Of a stretch of DNA of 64,000 nucleotides, positions 46,882 through 55,199 are shown in pieces. Source of the DNA: Bog-473 sp963726135 (GTDB lineage Bacteria > Actinomycetota > Acidimicrobiia > Acidimicrobiales > RAAP-2); contig CAVSBE010000008.1 in NCBI GenBank assembly GCA_963726135.1, forward strand, positions 1,798,001 through 1,862,000, given 5' to 3'. Under the pieces are notes generated by a model. That model was given only the letters and a program-made list of their open reading frames with translations, was not told where the DNA came from and did no database searches. The translations under genes were made by a program, and so were the position numbers. Positions within the stretch are counted from its first letter, which is position 1. Each line of letters starts with the position of its first letter.

Positions 46882-47323
46882 CTGATTCCTCTCGTGGAGT
46901 CGGGCGGTCGGGCAGGTCGGGCAGGTCGGGCAAGAAGCTGAAGCGCACGCGGCGACGAGGGTTGTCCGGGTTGAGATCCACCAGGACGAGGGACTGCCAC
47001 GTGCCCAGCACGACCCGACCCTTGAGCGCGGGCACCATGATGGACGGGCTCACCAGGACGGGCAGGAGGTGATCCGCCCCGTGACCGGGAGCGCCGTGGG
47101 CATGCCGGTAGCGGCTGTCGCGGGGCAGCAGCCGCTCGAGTGCCTCGAGCAGATCGGCTTCGGACCCCGAGCCCATCTCCATCAGGGCCAGGCCGGCCGT
47201 GGCGTGTGGCACGAACGCGTTGACCAGTCCGTCCCCGCGTCCGCGGCAGAACCTCTCCAGGTCCGGCGTCAGATCGACGAGCCGGTCCGTGGACGTGTCG
47301 ATGTCGATCTCGACGGACTGCAT
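46778..47323 (-). CDS. YjbQ/UPF0047 family protein with run-on C terminus
   Basis: Family member starting MQSVEIDIDTSTDRLVDLTP. The conserved core includes VPHATAGLALMEMG, APGHGADHLLPVLVSPS and LGTWQSLVLVDLNPDNPRRRVRFSFL. YjbQ proteins are usually about 135-140 residues, and this sequence fits up to about residue 139. The frame then runs 44 residues further, through a GACCTGCCC-type tandem repeat and into the next gene. In another frame the repeat leads to a TGA that overlaps the next ATG as ATGA (46878-46881). A lost base in or near the repeat is the likely explanation. Members have been linked to thiamine-phosphate-like activity in vitro; function uncertain. Confidence 0.72.
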   Translation of the reverse strand: MQSVEIDIDTSTDRLVDLTPDLERFCRGRGDGLVNAFVPHATAGLALMEMGSGSEADLLEALERLLPRDSRYRHAHGAPGHGADHLLPVLVSPSIMVPALKGRVVLGTWQSLVLVDLNPDNPRRRVRFSFLPDLPDLPDRPTPREESDEHCHHRNRLHRHDSRAGARRGRPPRDLRITPSR

Positions 47324-47355
47324 CGCCCACCCAGTCTGCCTGTTGGGCAGAGCGG

Positions 47356-48516
47356 TCAGGGCCGCTCCGTGGCGGTCACCCCCGCGAAGGCGGTGCCCAG
47401 ACCCGGGCCGAGCCCGACGGGGTTCCGGTCGATCCCCAGAGCCCAGCGCAACTGCGCCGTCACCGCCTGGTTGATGAGGGGCCAGGCCCTGGGCGGCGAG
47501 ACGTCGGGTGCGCTGCACCCGTCGACGGCGATCGCCAAGAAGGAGGGCGGCAGGTTCAGCTTCTTGACGAACTTCACCAGTCCGCCCTGGGCGGCCCCGA
47601 TGGTGCACGCGTCGGCAAAGACGTTGTGCCCGGCCCTGTGCACCAGGATGAGCCGCTTGGGTGACGGGAGCCGCGCGAACAATTTGAGCGTGTCGGCCGG
47701 ATGGACCACCTTGTCGGACGTGCCCTGCATGATCATGCCGGGCTTGGCGGGAGGCGGGGTGCCCGAGGCCGGCGCCAGGCCGATGTACGCGCGTACGTCG
47801 CTGTCACCGGCGAAAGTGATGGCGGCGCCGCCTCCGGCCGAATGGCCGAGCGAGGCAACCCGGTGCAGATCGAGCTTGCCGCTCAGGAGGCCGTCGGGGG
47901 CGGCGCTCATGAAGCGGGCGAGGCCCAGCGCCTGGCGCAGGTCCGTGACGTCGTCCGGTCCCTCGCCGGTGGTCCCGCCGATGACGGCTTTGAGGTCGCG
48001 GGAACGGTGATCGGGTGCCACCACGACGAACCCCCAGGTGGCCAAATGGTCCGTGAGGAACGTCGACTGCTCGGGGTAGCCGCCGTAGCCGTGGCTGAAG
48101 ACGACGACCGGGAACGGGCCGGCCCCGGAAATTGGCACGCCCTGATACGAATCGGTGGGCAACGTGGTGGGAAGGTTCGACGGGAGCCCCGCCGGGATGG
48201 GCGCCGTCGGAGAACCGGTGAACCAGCGCAGGAGGTTCACTGTGTAAGTGGATTTGCCGACCACGGCCGCCGGGTCGACCGGATAGGTAAAGACGACCGT
48301 GTCGCCCTCTGGGGTGGCCGCGAAGGCGACGCCCGCCTTGTAGGGGCCGTTCCGTGCGAATGCCGTATCGGGGTTGCCGCGTGGCACCGGCGGTTGGTTG
48401 TCCGGCAGGCCGCGTGTCGCTGCGCCGGCGCCGGCCGGCGCCGCCAGCAGGCCGGCCAGCACCGTGGCCGTCATGGCGAGGCTCCAGACGCTGCGCCATT
48501 GACGTCTTCGCTCCAA
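47356..48516 (-). CDS. secreted alpha/beta hydrolase (cutinase/PET-hydrolase-like)
   Basis: A 386-residue protein. It begins at a TTG at 48516 with GGGGAGGC upstream and has a Sec signal peptide (about 1-33, MTATVLAGLLAAPAGAGA). The mature enzyme has the nucleophile elbow LGHSAGGGAAI and an oxyanion region VVVFSHGYGGY, with likely Asp and His later (VVHPADTLKLF, HRAGHNVF). It resembles the chlorophyllase/polyester hydrolase group; substrate unassigned. It is expected to act outside the cytoplasm. The opposite-side neighbour is a second alpha/beta hydrolase. Confidence 0.85.
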   Translation of the reverse strand: MERRRQWRSVWSLAMTATVLAGLLAAPAGAGAATRGLPDNQPPVPRGNPDTAFARNGPYKAGVAFAATPEGDTVVFTYPVDPAAVVGKSTYTVNLLRWFTGSPTAPIPAGLPSNLPTTLPTDSYQGVPISGAGPFPVVVFSHGYGGYPEQSTFLTDHLATWGFVVVAPDHRSRDLKAVIGGTTGEGPDDVTDLRQALGLARFMSAAPDGLLSGKLDLHRVASLGHSAGGGAAITFAGDSDVRAYIGLAPASGTPPPAKPGMIMQGTSDKVVHPADTLKLFARLPSPKRLILVHRAGHNVFADACTIGAAQGGLVKFVKKLNLPPSFLAIAVDGCSAPDVSPPRAWPLINQAVTAQLRWALGIDRNPVGLGPGLGTAFAGVTATERP

Positions 48517-48596
48517 TTGAGCCTCCCCTGCCGCTCCGAGCTGCCGCGTGAAGATAGGCCATAATCGCGGTTCGGGCCGGGACTCGACTCCGGGTG

Positions 48597-49415
48597 TCAG
48601 AACCGGGCGAAGAACTCGAGCAGGTGTCGCGCGACCTCGTTGGCGTGCGTGAGGATGCCGATGTGCCCGGCTCCCGCGACCTCGCGGTAGTCGCACCCCG
48701 GGATGGCCTCGGCCGCCTGGCGGGCATAGCGGGGTGGCGAGTCGACGTCGTGCTCGAAGGCGAGCACGAGGCAGGGTACCCGCACCTCGGGCCAACGGGT
48801 GGTTCGCACCGGGTCGCTCGACCACGCGAGAGCGGCCTCGTATTGGCCGAGGCGCCCGGGGTTGGGCCAGACCGGCAGCTCTCCTATCAGCGACAGCCAG
48901 GTGCTCACGACCTCGGAGTCCTGAATGTCGGCGATGGGCAGATAGCGCAGGGTCTCGGTGGCGTAATAGAGGGGTGGCAGGTCGTAGTCCAGCCGTGCGA
49001 GATCCCGCTCGACGGTCGTGATGGCGATCTCCCAGGCAGTCGGCCGGTTGGCGCTGCCCATGAGCGCGGCGGCCCGGACGCGCTCGGCATGGTCGAGCAC
49101 CAGCATCTCGGCGATCCATCCGCCCATGGAGTGCCCCGCGATGCGGACCGGCTCTTCCCAGCCGAGGTGGTTGAGCAGGGCGATAGCATCGGCCACCATC
49201 TCGCCCACCGTGTAGGGGGCGGGCGGCGAGGACGACGGCGCCACCCCACGGTTGTCGAAGGTGGCCACGGAGTACCCCGCGCCTGCGAGCGCCGGAGCGA
49301 GCGACAGGTGCCATGCCGCGGCGGGCTGGCCGCAGCCGGCGATGAGCAGGAGCGGCGCGCCGTCGCCGACCACCTCGTAGGTGATCGTGGCCCCGTTGGC
49401 ACCGATCTCAGGAAT
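48597..49415 (-). CDS. alpha/beta-fold hydrolase
   Basis: A 272-residue cytoplasmic hydrolase. It has LLLIAGCGQPAAAWHLSL (oxyanion region), FDNRGVAPS, the nucleophile elbow IAGHSMGGWIAE and the catalytic His of VAGAGHIG. No ATG, GTG or TTG lies at the right place. The best-placed start is an ATT at 49415, 5 nt after a GGAGGT site and overlapping the stop of the dehydratase gene by 8 nt. Further upstream the frame reads Arg/Cys-rich and lies in the dehydratase gene. Substrate unknown. Confidence 0.85.
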   Translation of the reverse strand: MPEIGANGATITYEVVGDGAPLLLIAGCGQPAAAWHLSLAPALAGAGYSVATFDNRGVAPSSSPPAPYTVGEMVADAIALLNHLGWEEPVRIAGHSMGGWIAEMLVLDHAERVRAAALMGSANRPTAWEIAITTVERDLARLDYDLPPLYYATETLRYLPIADIQDSEVVSTWLSLIGELPVWPNPGRLGQYEAALAWSSDPVRTTRWPEVRVPCLVLAFEHDVDSPPRYARQAAEAIPGCDYREVAGAGHIGILTHANEVARHLLEFFARF

Positions 49416-50367
49416 GGAGCACCTCCGAGAGAAGCTTGGGCGCAACGTTGCGTCCGGTGAGCAGCACCACAGTTTCCTGGCCGTCCGCATCGGGGACCAC
49501 CACTCCGGCCCGGAGCGCGGCGACGCCCACGGCGCCCGCGCCCTCGAGCACCAGGCCCATCTTGGTGGCAGAGAAGGCCATGGCCGAGCGGATGTCGGCC
49601 TCGCTCACGGTGAGCACCTCCACATTGTGCGCGAGCGCGATGTCGACGGTCACCGCACCGGGTTCGAGATTGCCGGCCAACCCGTCGGCCACGGTGGGCT
49701 CGACGTCGATCGGCACGATGGCACCCGCCGACAGGGCAGTGCTCATTGAGGGCGACGCCTCGGACTCGACCCCGACGATGCGCACATCTGTCCCCTCCAG
49801 CCCGAGGATGACACCGGACAGCAGGCCGCCACCCCCGCACGGTACGACCACCGTGCCGAGATTCGGTACCTGCTCCAGCAGCTCTCGGGCGACCGTCGAC
49901 TGGCCGGCGATCACGTCGGGGTCGTTGTAGGGCGAGACGTAGCGGCTCCCGTCGACCGCCGCCAACTCGAGCGCGTGCGTCTCCGCGTCGCGGTAGCCCT
50001 CGCCGTGGAGGACCAGCCGCAGGTCGAATTGCTGGAGCGCCGAGATCTTGGCCGCTGAGGCGCCCGTGGGCACGACGACGGTCACCTGGGCGCCGAGCTT
50101 CGACGCCGCATAGGCGAGGCCGAGCCCGTGATTGCCAGCCGAGGACGCCACCACGGCGCGACCGGGTTCGGCCTCCAACGTGGCCGAGACCGCCGCCAGG
50201 CCGCCGCGCACCTTGAACGAGCCCGTGGGATGGAGCGTCTCCACCTTGACCGAGACCGCCGAGCCCAGTTGCGGGGCGCCGACCACAGGCGTCACCGCCA
50301 GAAAGCGGCGCGCCGCCTTCCACGCCATCTCCATGTGGGCCGGGCCGGGGACATCCACCTCACGCAC
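49408..50367 (-). CDS. threonine/serine dehydratase, PLP-dependent
   Basis: Fold-type II PLP enzyme of 319 residues. The Schiff-base Lys is in PTGSFKVRGG (about residue 52), the substrate loop is VASSAGNHGLG, and the phosphate cradle is VPCGGGGLLSG. It deaminates threonine or serine to a 2-oxoacid. There is no ACT domain, so it is likely catabolic. GTG at 50367 is the longest start; the ATG at 50334 is an alternative that leaves more room for the divergent nagB promoter. It is translationally coupled to the alpha/beta hydrolase downstream. Confidence 0.92.
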   Translation of the reverse strand: MREVDVPGPAHMEMAWKAARRFLAVTPVVGAPQLGSAVSVKVETLHPTGSFKVRGGLAAVSATLEAEPGRAVVASSAGNHGLGLAYAASKLGAQVTVVVPTGASAAKISALQQFDLRLVLHGEGYRDAETHALELAAVDGSRYVSPYNDPDVIAGQSTVARELLEQVPNLGTVVVPCGGGGLLSGVILGLEGTDVRIVGVESEASPSMSTALSAGAIVPIDVEPTVADGLAGNLEPGAVTVDIALAHNVEVLTVSEADIRSAMAFSATKMGLVLEGAGAVGVAALRAGVVVPDADGQETVVLLTGRNVAPKLLSEVLHS

Positions 50368-50396
50368 CGGCCCAGTCTGGCTGAGGCGCGCCTGGC

Positions 50397-51179
50397 ATGC
50401 TGATCGCCGTGTGGACCGGGTCGAGGACGGTGGACGGTGCGACGGTGCACGTCCATGCTGACGCCGCCGCCATGGCCCGGGCGGCCGCGGACGAGGCGCT
50501 CGACATCATGGGGGCGGCTGTGCGGGCCCGCGGCGTTGCCCATGTGATGTTCGCCACGGGGAACTCCCAGCTGGCCTTCGTGAGGGCGCTGGTGGAGGAG
50601 ACCGCCGGGGTGCCTTGGGGCGAGACGGTCGTCTTCCACATGGACGAGTACATCGGGGTCGGGCCCCAGCACCCGGCCGGGTTCCAGCGCTGGATCCGCG
50701 AGCGCATCGTCGAGCCCGCCCGCCCGAGAGCCGCCTACTACGTCGAGGGATTGGGCGACGCCGAGGCAGAGTGCGGCCGCTACAGCGAGCTCTTGCAGCG
50801 CCATCCGCTCGACCTGTGCTGTCTCGGGATCGGGGAGAACGGGCATCTCGCGTTCAACGACCCGCCGGTGGCAGACTTCGCCGATCCGCGGGATGTCAAG
50901 GTTGTGGAGCTCGAGGCCGCATGCCGCCTGCAACAGGTCCACGAGGGCCACTTCACGGACCTGGCGGCTGTCCCGACACACGCCATCACCGTCACCATTC
51001 CGGCGCTCCTTCGGGCCGGCCGGGTGCTCGCGATCGTGCCCGAGGCGCGCAAGGCCGCACCAGTGCGAAACGCACTGACGGGACCGATCGGACCATCGTG
51101 CCCCGCATCCGCGCTGCGGACGATCTCTCGCGCCACCATCCACCTCGAGCCCGACTCGGCGCGACTGCTGCCCGACTGA
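50397..51179 (+). CDS. nagB: glucosamine-6-phosphate deaminase
   Basis: A 260-residue NagB-family isomerase/deaminase, converting glucosamine-6-phosphate to fructose-6-phosphate and ammonia. It shows VMFATGNSQLAFV, the active-site HMDEYIGV and GIGENGHLAFNDPP with the catalytic Asp/Glu/His. The N terminus is somewhat divergent, and 6-phosphogluconolactonase relatives share the fold, but the GENGHLAFNDP signature favours NagB. Only 29 nt separate it from the divergent dehydratase start, and no ribosome site is evident, so a short leader or leaderless message is likely. Confidence 0.9.
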   Translation: MLIAVWTGSRTVDGATVHVHADAAAMARAAADEALDIMGAAVRARGVAHVMFATGNSQLAFVRALVEETAGVPWGETVVFHMDEYIGVGPQHPAGFQRWIRERIVEPARPRAAYYVEGLGDAEAECGRYSELLQRHPLDLCCLGIGENGHLAFNDPPVADFADPRDVKVVELEAACRLQQVHEGHFTDLAAVPTHAITVTIPALLRAGRVLAIVPEARKAAPVRNALTGPIGPSCPASALRTISRATIHLEPDSARLLPD

Positions 51180-51193
51180 GCGGCGCTGCGGAG

Positions 51194-51745
51194 TCAGCCG
51201 GCCCGTTCGCCGGTGACGTCGTAGAGATGGTGGACCGGATCGTGGATCATGTACCGGGCGAAGCTGCCGACAGTGAAGGAGGCGCCGTCGGTGCGGCGAC
51301 CCCGCCGCTGCCACTGCTCGCCCCGGACCGCGCCAAAGGAATCGGCCAGCCGGGCTGCGGCCTCCGACAGTTGCGCAGCCACCGCGGCGGGCTCCTGTCC
51401 GAGGTAGCCGTCCTCGACCGCCGTCACGTCCTGGTCCCAATTCGGATAGAGCGGATCGTCCTCGCGCAACATCAGCCCGAGGCGCTCTTGGTACAACACG
51501 CAGACGTCGCGCACATGGCAGGCGTACTCCAGAGGCGACCACCGGTCGTCGGATGGCTGGCGCCGGAGCTCCGCTTCCGGCCTGCGTAGGACGCCGACCC
51601 ACGCGTCCGCGTTGGCGCGTAACAGCGGCGCGACCGACACGAGGGGCAGCGACGACGCGTCGAACCCGCACTCGGGGCACGGGCGCTCCAGCACCCAGGT
51701 CCAGTCCTTGTCGTCGGGCACGATGGGCATGACGGGCACGATCAT
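51194..51745 (-). CDS. DinB-like/maleylpyruvate isomerase-type protein
   Basis: A 183-residue four-helix-bundle protein of the DinB superfamily. Near the N terminus CPECGFD resembles half of a zinc knuckle. The potential metal-binding His residues are in SPLEYACHVRDVC and the C-terminal ARYMIHDPVHHLYDV, which together form the usual three-His site. Such proteins are thiol-dependent transferases (bacillithiol or mycothiol linked); the thiol and substrate are not shown. The start overlaps the sulfotransferase stop (ATGA). Confidence 0.8.
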   Translation of the reverse strand: MIVPVMPIVPDDKDWTWVLERPCPECGFDASSLPLVSVAPLLRANADAWVGVLRRPEAELRRQPSDDRWSPLEYACHVRDVCVLYQERLGLMLREDDPLYPNWDQDVTAVEDGYLGQEPAAVAAQLSEAAARLADSFGAVRGEQWQRRGRRTDGASFTVGSFARYMIHDPVHHLYDVTGERAG

Positions 51746-52674
51746 GCCTCCTGGTCGCGGTGGAGCCAGGCGAGCAGGTCGGCCGGCGCCATGGTGGCGA
51801 CGCGGGCCCGGTAGCGGGCGAGCTCGTCGGCGCTGAGGAGCGCCCGGCCCTCGCCCGAGACACCCCGACGGAAGAACGCCGCCGGATCCTTCAAGACGCC
51901 GAGGCCTTCTGGCGCGTTCGCACCATCCCGCATCGCCTCGAACGTCGCCGCGTGGACCAGCTCTGGCCAACGAGCCTCGTCGACGGGGATCCCGAGCATT
52001 CCGGACAGCCGGCGCATGGCGCTGTCGAGGTCGGAGAGGAGCTCGTCGTAGTGCACGAGCACGACGTTGGGCCGGTGGCGACGGGCCCAGGCGTCGGAGA
52101 GATGGAGCATCGCGCCGGGCAGGGTGTCGAGCCACGCCCGGGGGTCGCCGTCCCAACCGACGAAGCCAAGCAGCCACTCGTGGAGTGGGGGACGGGCAGC
52201 CCGCGGCGCCTCGGGCTGGCCGGTGAGCTCGGCCATGCGCCTGCGATCGATGTTGTCGCTGTGGTGATAGAGCGAGACCGCAACGTCGAGGGGGTGGCGT
52301 CCCACGACGACGTAGGTGGTCCTCTGGTCGAGGGGCACGCCGTCGAGGGGGGTGTGGGTCTTGATGACGCGACGGTGCGTCTGCGCGGCGAGGCGCGCGA
52401 ACACCTCCTGCTTGGAAAGCACCTGGAAGTCGAGCCAGGGCGAGAGCCCGGCCAGGCGTCCGGGCAGGTCGGGGCTCTGGAACACGAGGAGGAGGCAGAT
52501 CATCTGGACCCATGTCGTGCCCGACTTCGACCGGGTGCTGACCACGATGTCACCCGGTCGGAATGGGAAATCCCACCAGCGGGCGCTGTCCTCGTCGGGC
52601 GACGTGTAGTGGAACAGTTGTGCGGCTACGGTGGCCGGGCCCGGCCGTTGGTCTGGCCCCTCTCTCATGCCCAC
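51742..52674 (-). CDS. sulfotransferase family protein
   Basis: PAPS-dependent sulfotransferase of 310 residues, transferring sulfate to a hydroxyl or amine. The 5'-phosphosulfate loop is STRSKSGTTWVQ (about 48-59), and the 3'-phosphate motif is VVGRHPLDVAVSLYHH. The C-terminal FFRRGVSGEG segment is the usual FxRKG-type PAPS contact. It resembles aryl/steroid-type cytosolic sulfotransferases. It is coupled to the DinB-like gene downstream and divergent from the LCP-like gene. Confidence 0.9.
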   Translation of the reverse strand: MGMREGPDQRPGPATVAAQLFHYTSPDEDSARWWDFPFRPGDIVVSTRSKSGTTWVQMICLLLVFQSPDLPGRLAGLSPWLDFQVLSKQEVFARLAAQTHRRVIKTHTPLDGVPLDQRTTYVVVGRHPLDVAVSLYHHSDNIDRRRMAELTGQPEAPRAARPPLHEWLLGFVGWDGDPRAWLDTLPGAMLHLSDAWARRHRPNVVLVHYDELLSDLDSAMRRLSGMLGIPVDEARWPELVHAATFEAMRDGANAPEGLGVLKDPAAFFRRGVSGEGRALLSADELARYRARVATMAPADLLAWLHRDQEA

Positions 52675-52806
52675 AGCATCGCGGACCGTCCCCGCCCCTC
52701 TGCGAAGCTACGGCAACCACATCGAACCCGTCGGGCAACGACCAGGCAATGACGGATCCGTAGGTTTCGGGCACGGAGGTTCTGGGGGCGCCGGGCCGAG
52801 TGCCGG

Positions 52807-53538
52807 GTGCCCGACGGAGGGGATTTGACGATCGCGATCGCTACAGGGGAGCTGCATCCGCGCAAGGCACCCCGGTCGCGACGCAGGCGGATCCTCAAGC
52901 GCACCCTGATCATCGCCGGATCCACCATCCTGGCCCTACTCGCGTTGGCCGCGTCGTGGCTCGGGATCAGCCTCTACCGGATCGACCATGCCGTCCACCA
53001 CGTCGGTGTGCCGGCATCGCTGCTGGCGAAGGGCAAGAACGACCTCCTGGCCATCGTCAAGGGCCCCAACCACAGCGAGCAGATCTTCGTGTTCCACGAC
53101 TCGGGTGGGCACACGAACGTCTTGAAGATCCCGAACTCGCTGGGGCTGCCCGTTGCCGGCGGGGACACGGTCCCGATTCGGACGCTCAGTGTCCATAGGG
53201 CCGCCACGATCATCGCCGGGCTCTCCCGCCTCGGCATACCCGTGAGCCACTACGTCGGCGTGGACCTGCACATGGTCGACCCGGCCTCGAGCCTCGGCCA
53301 GCTGGCCACGGGGAAGCTGTCGGTCACCTCCATGATCTCGGACCCGACGGGCACCACCGGGCTGCTCGAGCAGGTGGCCTCGCACATCTATCTCGGACCC
53401 GGGACCCCGGTCTCTGCTGTCCTCTCGCTGATGAACGTCCCCACGGCCAACCCCGTTTCGGTCCCCACGGCCAAGGACGGGCACGGGACGGTCGTGCTCG
53501 CGTCGGCCTTCACCACGATCCTGCGCGGTTTTCTGTAG
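52807..53538 (+). CDS. membrane-anchored LytR/CpsA/Psr-like protein, degenerate
   Basis: A 243-residue protein with an Arg-rich cytoplasmic start (RSRRRRILKR), one membrane helix (about 32-52, TLIIAGSTILALLALAASWL) and an external domain. The external part is reminiscent of LCP proteins: strand VLKIPNSLGLP, TIIAGLSRLGIPVSHYVGVDLHMVD and SSLGQLATGKLSVTSMI. The Arg and Asp residues that bind pyrophosphate in true LCP enzymes (for example SIPRDT) are not seen, so catalysis is doubtful. GTG start at 52807; a TTG closer to GGAGGGG is possible. Family assignment is tentative. Confidence 0.5.
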   Translation: MPDGGDLTIAIATGELHPRKAPRSRRRRILKRTLIIAGSTILALLALAASWLGISLYRIDHAVHHVGVPASLLAKGKNDLLAIVKGPNHSEQIFVFHDSGGHTNVLKIPNSLGLPVAGGDTVPIRTLSVHRAATIIAGLSRLGIPVSHYVGVDLHMVDPASSLGQLATGKLSVTSMISDPTGTTGLLEQVASHIYLGPGTPVSAVLSLMNVPTANPVSVPTAKDGHGTVVLASAFTTILRGFL

Positions 53539-53543
53539 CGGCC

Positions 53544-53759
53544 ATGGGACACCAGCGGGGCGGGGGACGGCGCGGGTGGGGTCGAATTCGGCGCGCGCTC
53601 GCACCCGAGTACCACGACCCCGAGCCTGACCCCGCGACCGACGCCGAGACTCCGGCCCCGGAGCCGGGAAGCGCCGGCCAGGAGACCCAGGCCTCACTCG
53701 ACCAGGTCCTGCGGCACGCCGCCCAGGCCCGGGACATGCCCCACGGCGACAACGCCTGA
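53544..53759 (+). CDS. small acidic protein of unknown function
   Basis: A possible 71-residue protein starting 5 nt after the LCP-like stop. It has a Gly/Arg-rich N terminus (GHQRGGGRRGWGRIRRA) and an acidic Pro/Glu-rich middle (DPEPDPATDAETPAPEP). Third-codon GC is high and typical of coding sequence in this window, supporting it over the antisense frame. No family is recognised. Confidence 0.4.
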   Translation: MGHQRGGGRRGWGRIRRALAPEYHDPEPDPATDAETPAPEPGSAGQETQASLDQVLRHAAQARDMPHGDNA

Positions 53760-53777
53760 GGACCGTCCGGCGTCCTC
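53758..53777. terminator. hairpin between convergent genes
   Basis: GAGGAC and GTCCTC form a 6-bp stem with an 8-nt loop between the end of the small acidic protein and the convergent esterase. It would serve both directions as a weak terminator. Confidence 0.4.
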
Positions 53778-53785
53778 GGTCAGTC

Positions 53786-54844
53786 TCAGCTGACGGAGCC
53801 CTCGTGGCCGAGCCAGCGATCGAGGAAGGGCAGGGCTTCGGTGCCGTGCCACTGGTGCCCGCCCTCGAAGACATCGTGCTCGAGGCGATCGGCGGCGTCG
53901 TGGCGCTCATAGACGAGGCGGGTGCGCCGCACCGACTCGGTCGCCGCGGCGACCGGGAACAAGTCGTCCCCGGTGCCGGTCTCGACGAGCATCGGCCTCG
54001 GCGCGACGAGGGCACCGAGGTCTTCGTGCTCCAGCCGGCCGAGCATGCCGAACATGATCTGAGAGCCGCACATGTTCCACGGCATCTTGTGGCTCTCGGC
54101 CCATGACGAGAAGTAACCGCTCACCACCGACGCGGCCACCCGGCGGTCGACGGCTGCGGTGAACAGGGTGACGGTCCCGCCGTAGGAGATGCCGACCATG
54201 CCGAGGCGGCCGGGGTCGACGAGCGGGTGCCGTTCCAGCAAGTCCAGGCAGCGACGCAGGTCCCAGATGTTCTGGGCCAGCGGGTTCCAGCCCGCCATGG
54301 CGGCATGGACGAGATTGGTGTCGCACGCATAATGGTCCTCGGGGTTCCAGTCGAGGCGCTCTCCGAAACAGCGCAGGTCGGGCGCGAGCACGACGTAGCC
54401 CCTGCGGGCCAGCTGGAGGGCGTAGTCGGCGTTCGGCATGTCGGTGTGCTCCAACCCGACCACCTGGGACTTGCCCGGCCCATGGCCGTGGCAGGCGAGG
54501 ACAGCCGCGCCCGGTTCCGCGCCGGTACGCCCATCAGGGACCAGGAGATAGGCCGGCACCGACATGGTGTCCTCGGTGTCGAAGACGACCTTGTCCCGCC
54601 GATAGCCGTCGCACTCCACCGACTCGAGGGTCTCGGCGTTCAGCGCGACGGGTGCCGGCTCCGGCCCGAGGAGCTCGGTCAGGCGGGCACCGCAGCGCTC
54701 CACCCAGGCACCGAGGGCGGAAGGGTCCCCCTCTGGCAGCGGGTCCTCATGGGTCGTGGTCGCCAGTCGTGTCATCCACTGGTACCAGGGCGAATAATTC
54801 CGGGCCGGCGGGGTGAGTACGAAGCCCCCGGTGTCATCGCTCAT
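53786..54844 (-). CDS. alpha/beta hydrolase (acetylxylan esterase/dienelactone-type)
   Basis: A 352-residue hydrolase. The region AVLACHGHGPGKSQV gives the oxyanion HG motif, DLRCFGERLDW follows, and the nucleophile is in GMVGISYGGTVTLF. The catalytic Asp and His are likely in VETGTGDDLFPV and FEGGHQWHG. The layout fits large dienelactone-hydrolase/acetyl-esterase-like proteins. AAAGGG 6 nt upstream supports the ATG at 54844. Its upstream region (54845-55199) holds tandem repeats and a long palindrome. Substrate unknown; cytoplasmic. Confidence 0.87.
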   Translation of the reverse strand: MSDDTGGFVLTPPARNYSPWYQWMTRLATTTHEDPLPEGDPSALGAWVERCGARLTELLGPEPAPVALNAETLESVECDGYRRDKVVFDTEDTMSVPAYLLVPDGRTGAEPGAAVLACHGHGPGKSQVVGLEHTDMPNADYALQLARRGYVVLAPDLRCFGERLDWNPEDHYACDTNLVHAAMAGWNPLAQNIWDLRRCLDLLERHPLVDPGRLGMVGISYGGTVTLFTAAVDRRVAASVVSGYFSSWAESHKMPWNMCGSQIMFGMLGRLEHEDLGALVAPRPMLVETGTGDDLFPVAAATESVRRTRLVYERHDAADRLEHDVFEGGHQWHGTEALPFLDRWLGHEGSVS

Positions 54845-54978
54845 AGACGGCCCTTTCTTGCAGAGTGACCGGTGGCGGTCGGTCGCCGTGGCAGGTGTCT
54901 GTGCTGGGCCAATGTAGGCGGGCTCCGGGCCGAGATTCGGGGGCGGGCATCGGATTGGGGTCTTCGCCCTCTCCTCTT

Positions 54979-55067
54979 GGTGCCTGCCGGGACTGTTCTC
55001 CAATCCTCTGGGTGCCTGCCGGGACTGTTCTCCAATCCTCTGGGTGCCTGCCGGGACTGTTCTCCAA
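54979..55067. repeat. 32-bp tandem repeat, about 2.8 copies
   Basis: The unit begins GGTGCCTGCCGGGACTGTTC and continues through CTCCAATCCTCTG. Copies are exactly 32 bp apart (GGT at 54979, 55011, 55043). The third breaks off after CTCCAA and runs straight into the palindrome that follows. There are no unique spacers, so this is a tandem array and not a CRISPR. It occupies the only intergenic stretch above 300 nt in the window (54845-55199). Confidence 0.85.
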
Positions 55068-55099
55068 AACTATCAACGAATACGTTGATAGTTTTGAGA
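55061..55099. repeat. perfect long palindrome beside the tandem repeat
   Basis: AAAACTATCAACG (55066-55078) and CGTTGATAGTTTT (55083-55095) form a perfect 13-bp inverted repeat around AATA. Adding C65-G96 and, past one bulged C, three more pairs gives about 17 bp. It lies 105 nt before the TauD-family start and 217 nt from the esterase start, so a shared operator or promoter is possible. The right arm GTTGATAGTTTTGAGAG matches the 12465-12481 sequence at 14 of 17 positions. Confidence 0.75.
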
Positions 55100-55199
55100 G
55101 AGGTCACCGCCGCCTGTTGGGCAGCTCGGCGGCTCGGCGGCTCGGCCGTCCCGGCTGGTGGGTCGGCGCCCCGCATCACACTCGGGCACAATTGCGGGC

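Noticed and set aside
53510..53752. 80-residue leftward frame opposite the small acidic protein
   Set aside because: Codon pattern favours the rightward frame, and it overlaps the end of the LCP-like gene.
54979..55067. CRISPR array
   Set aside because: The 32-bp copies are head to tail, with no spacers and no cas genes.
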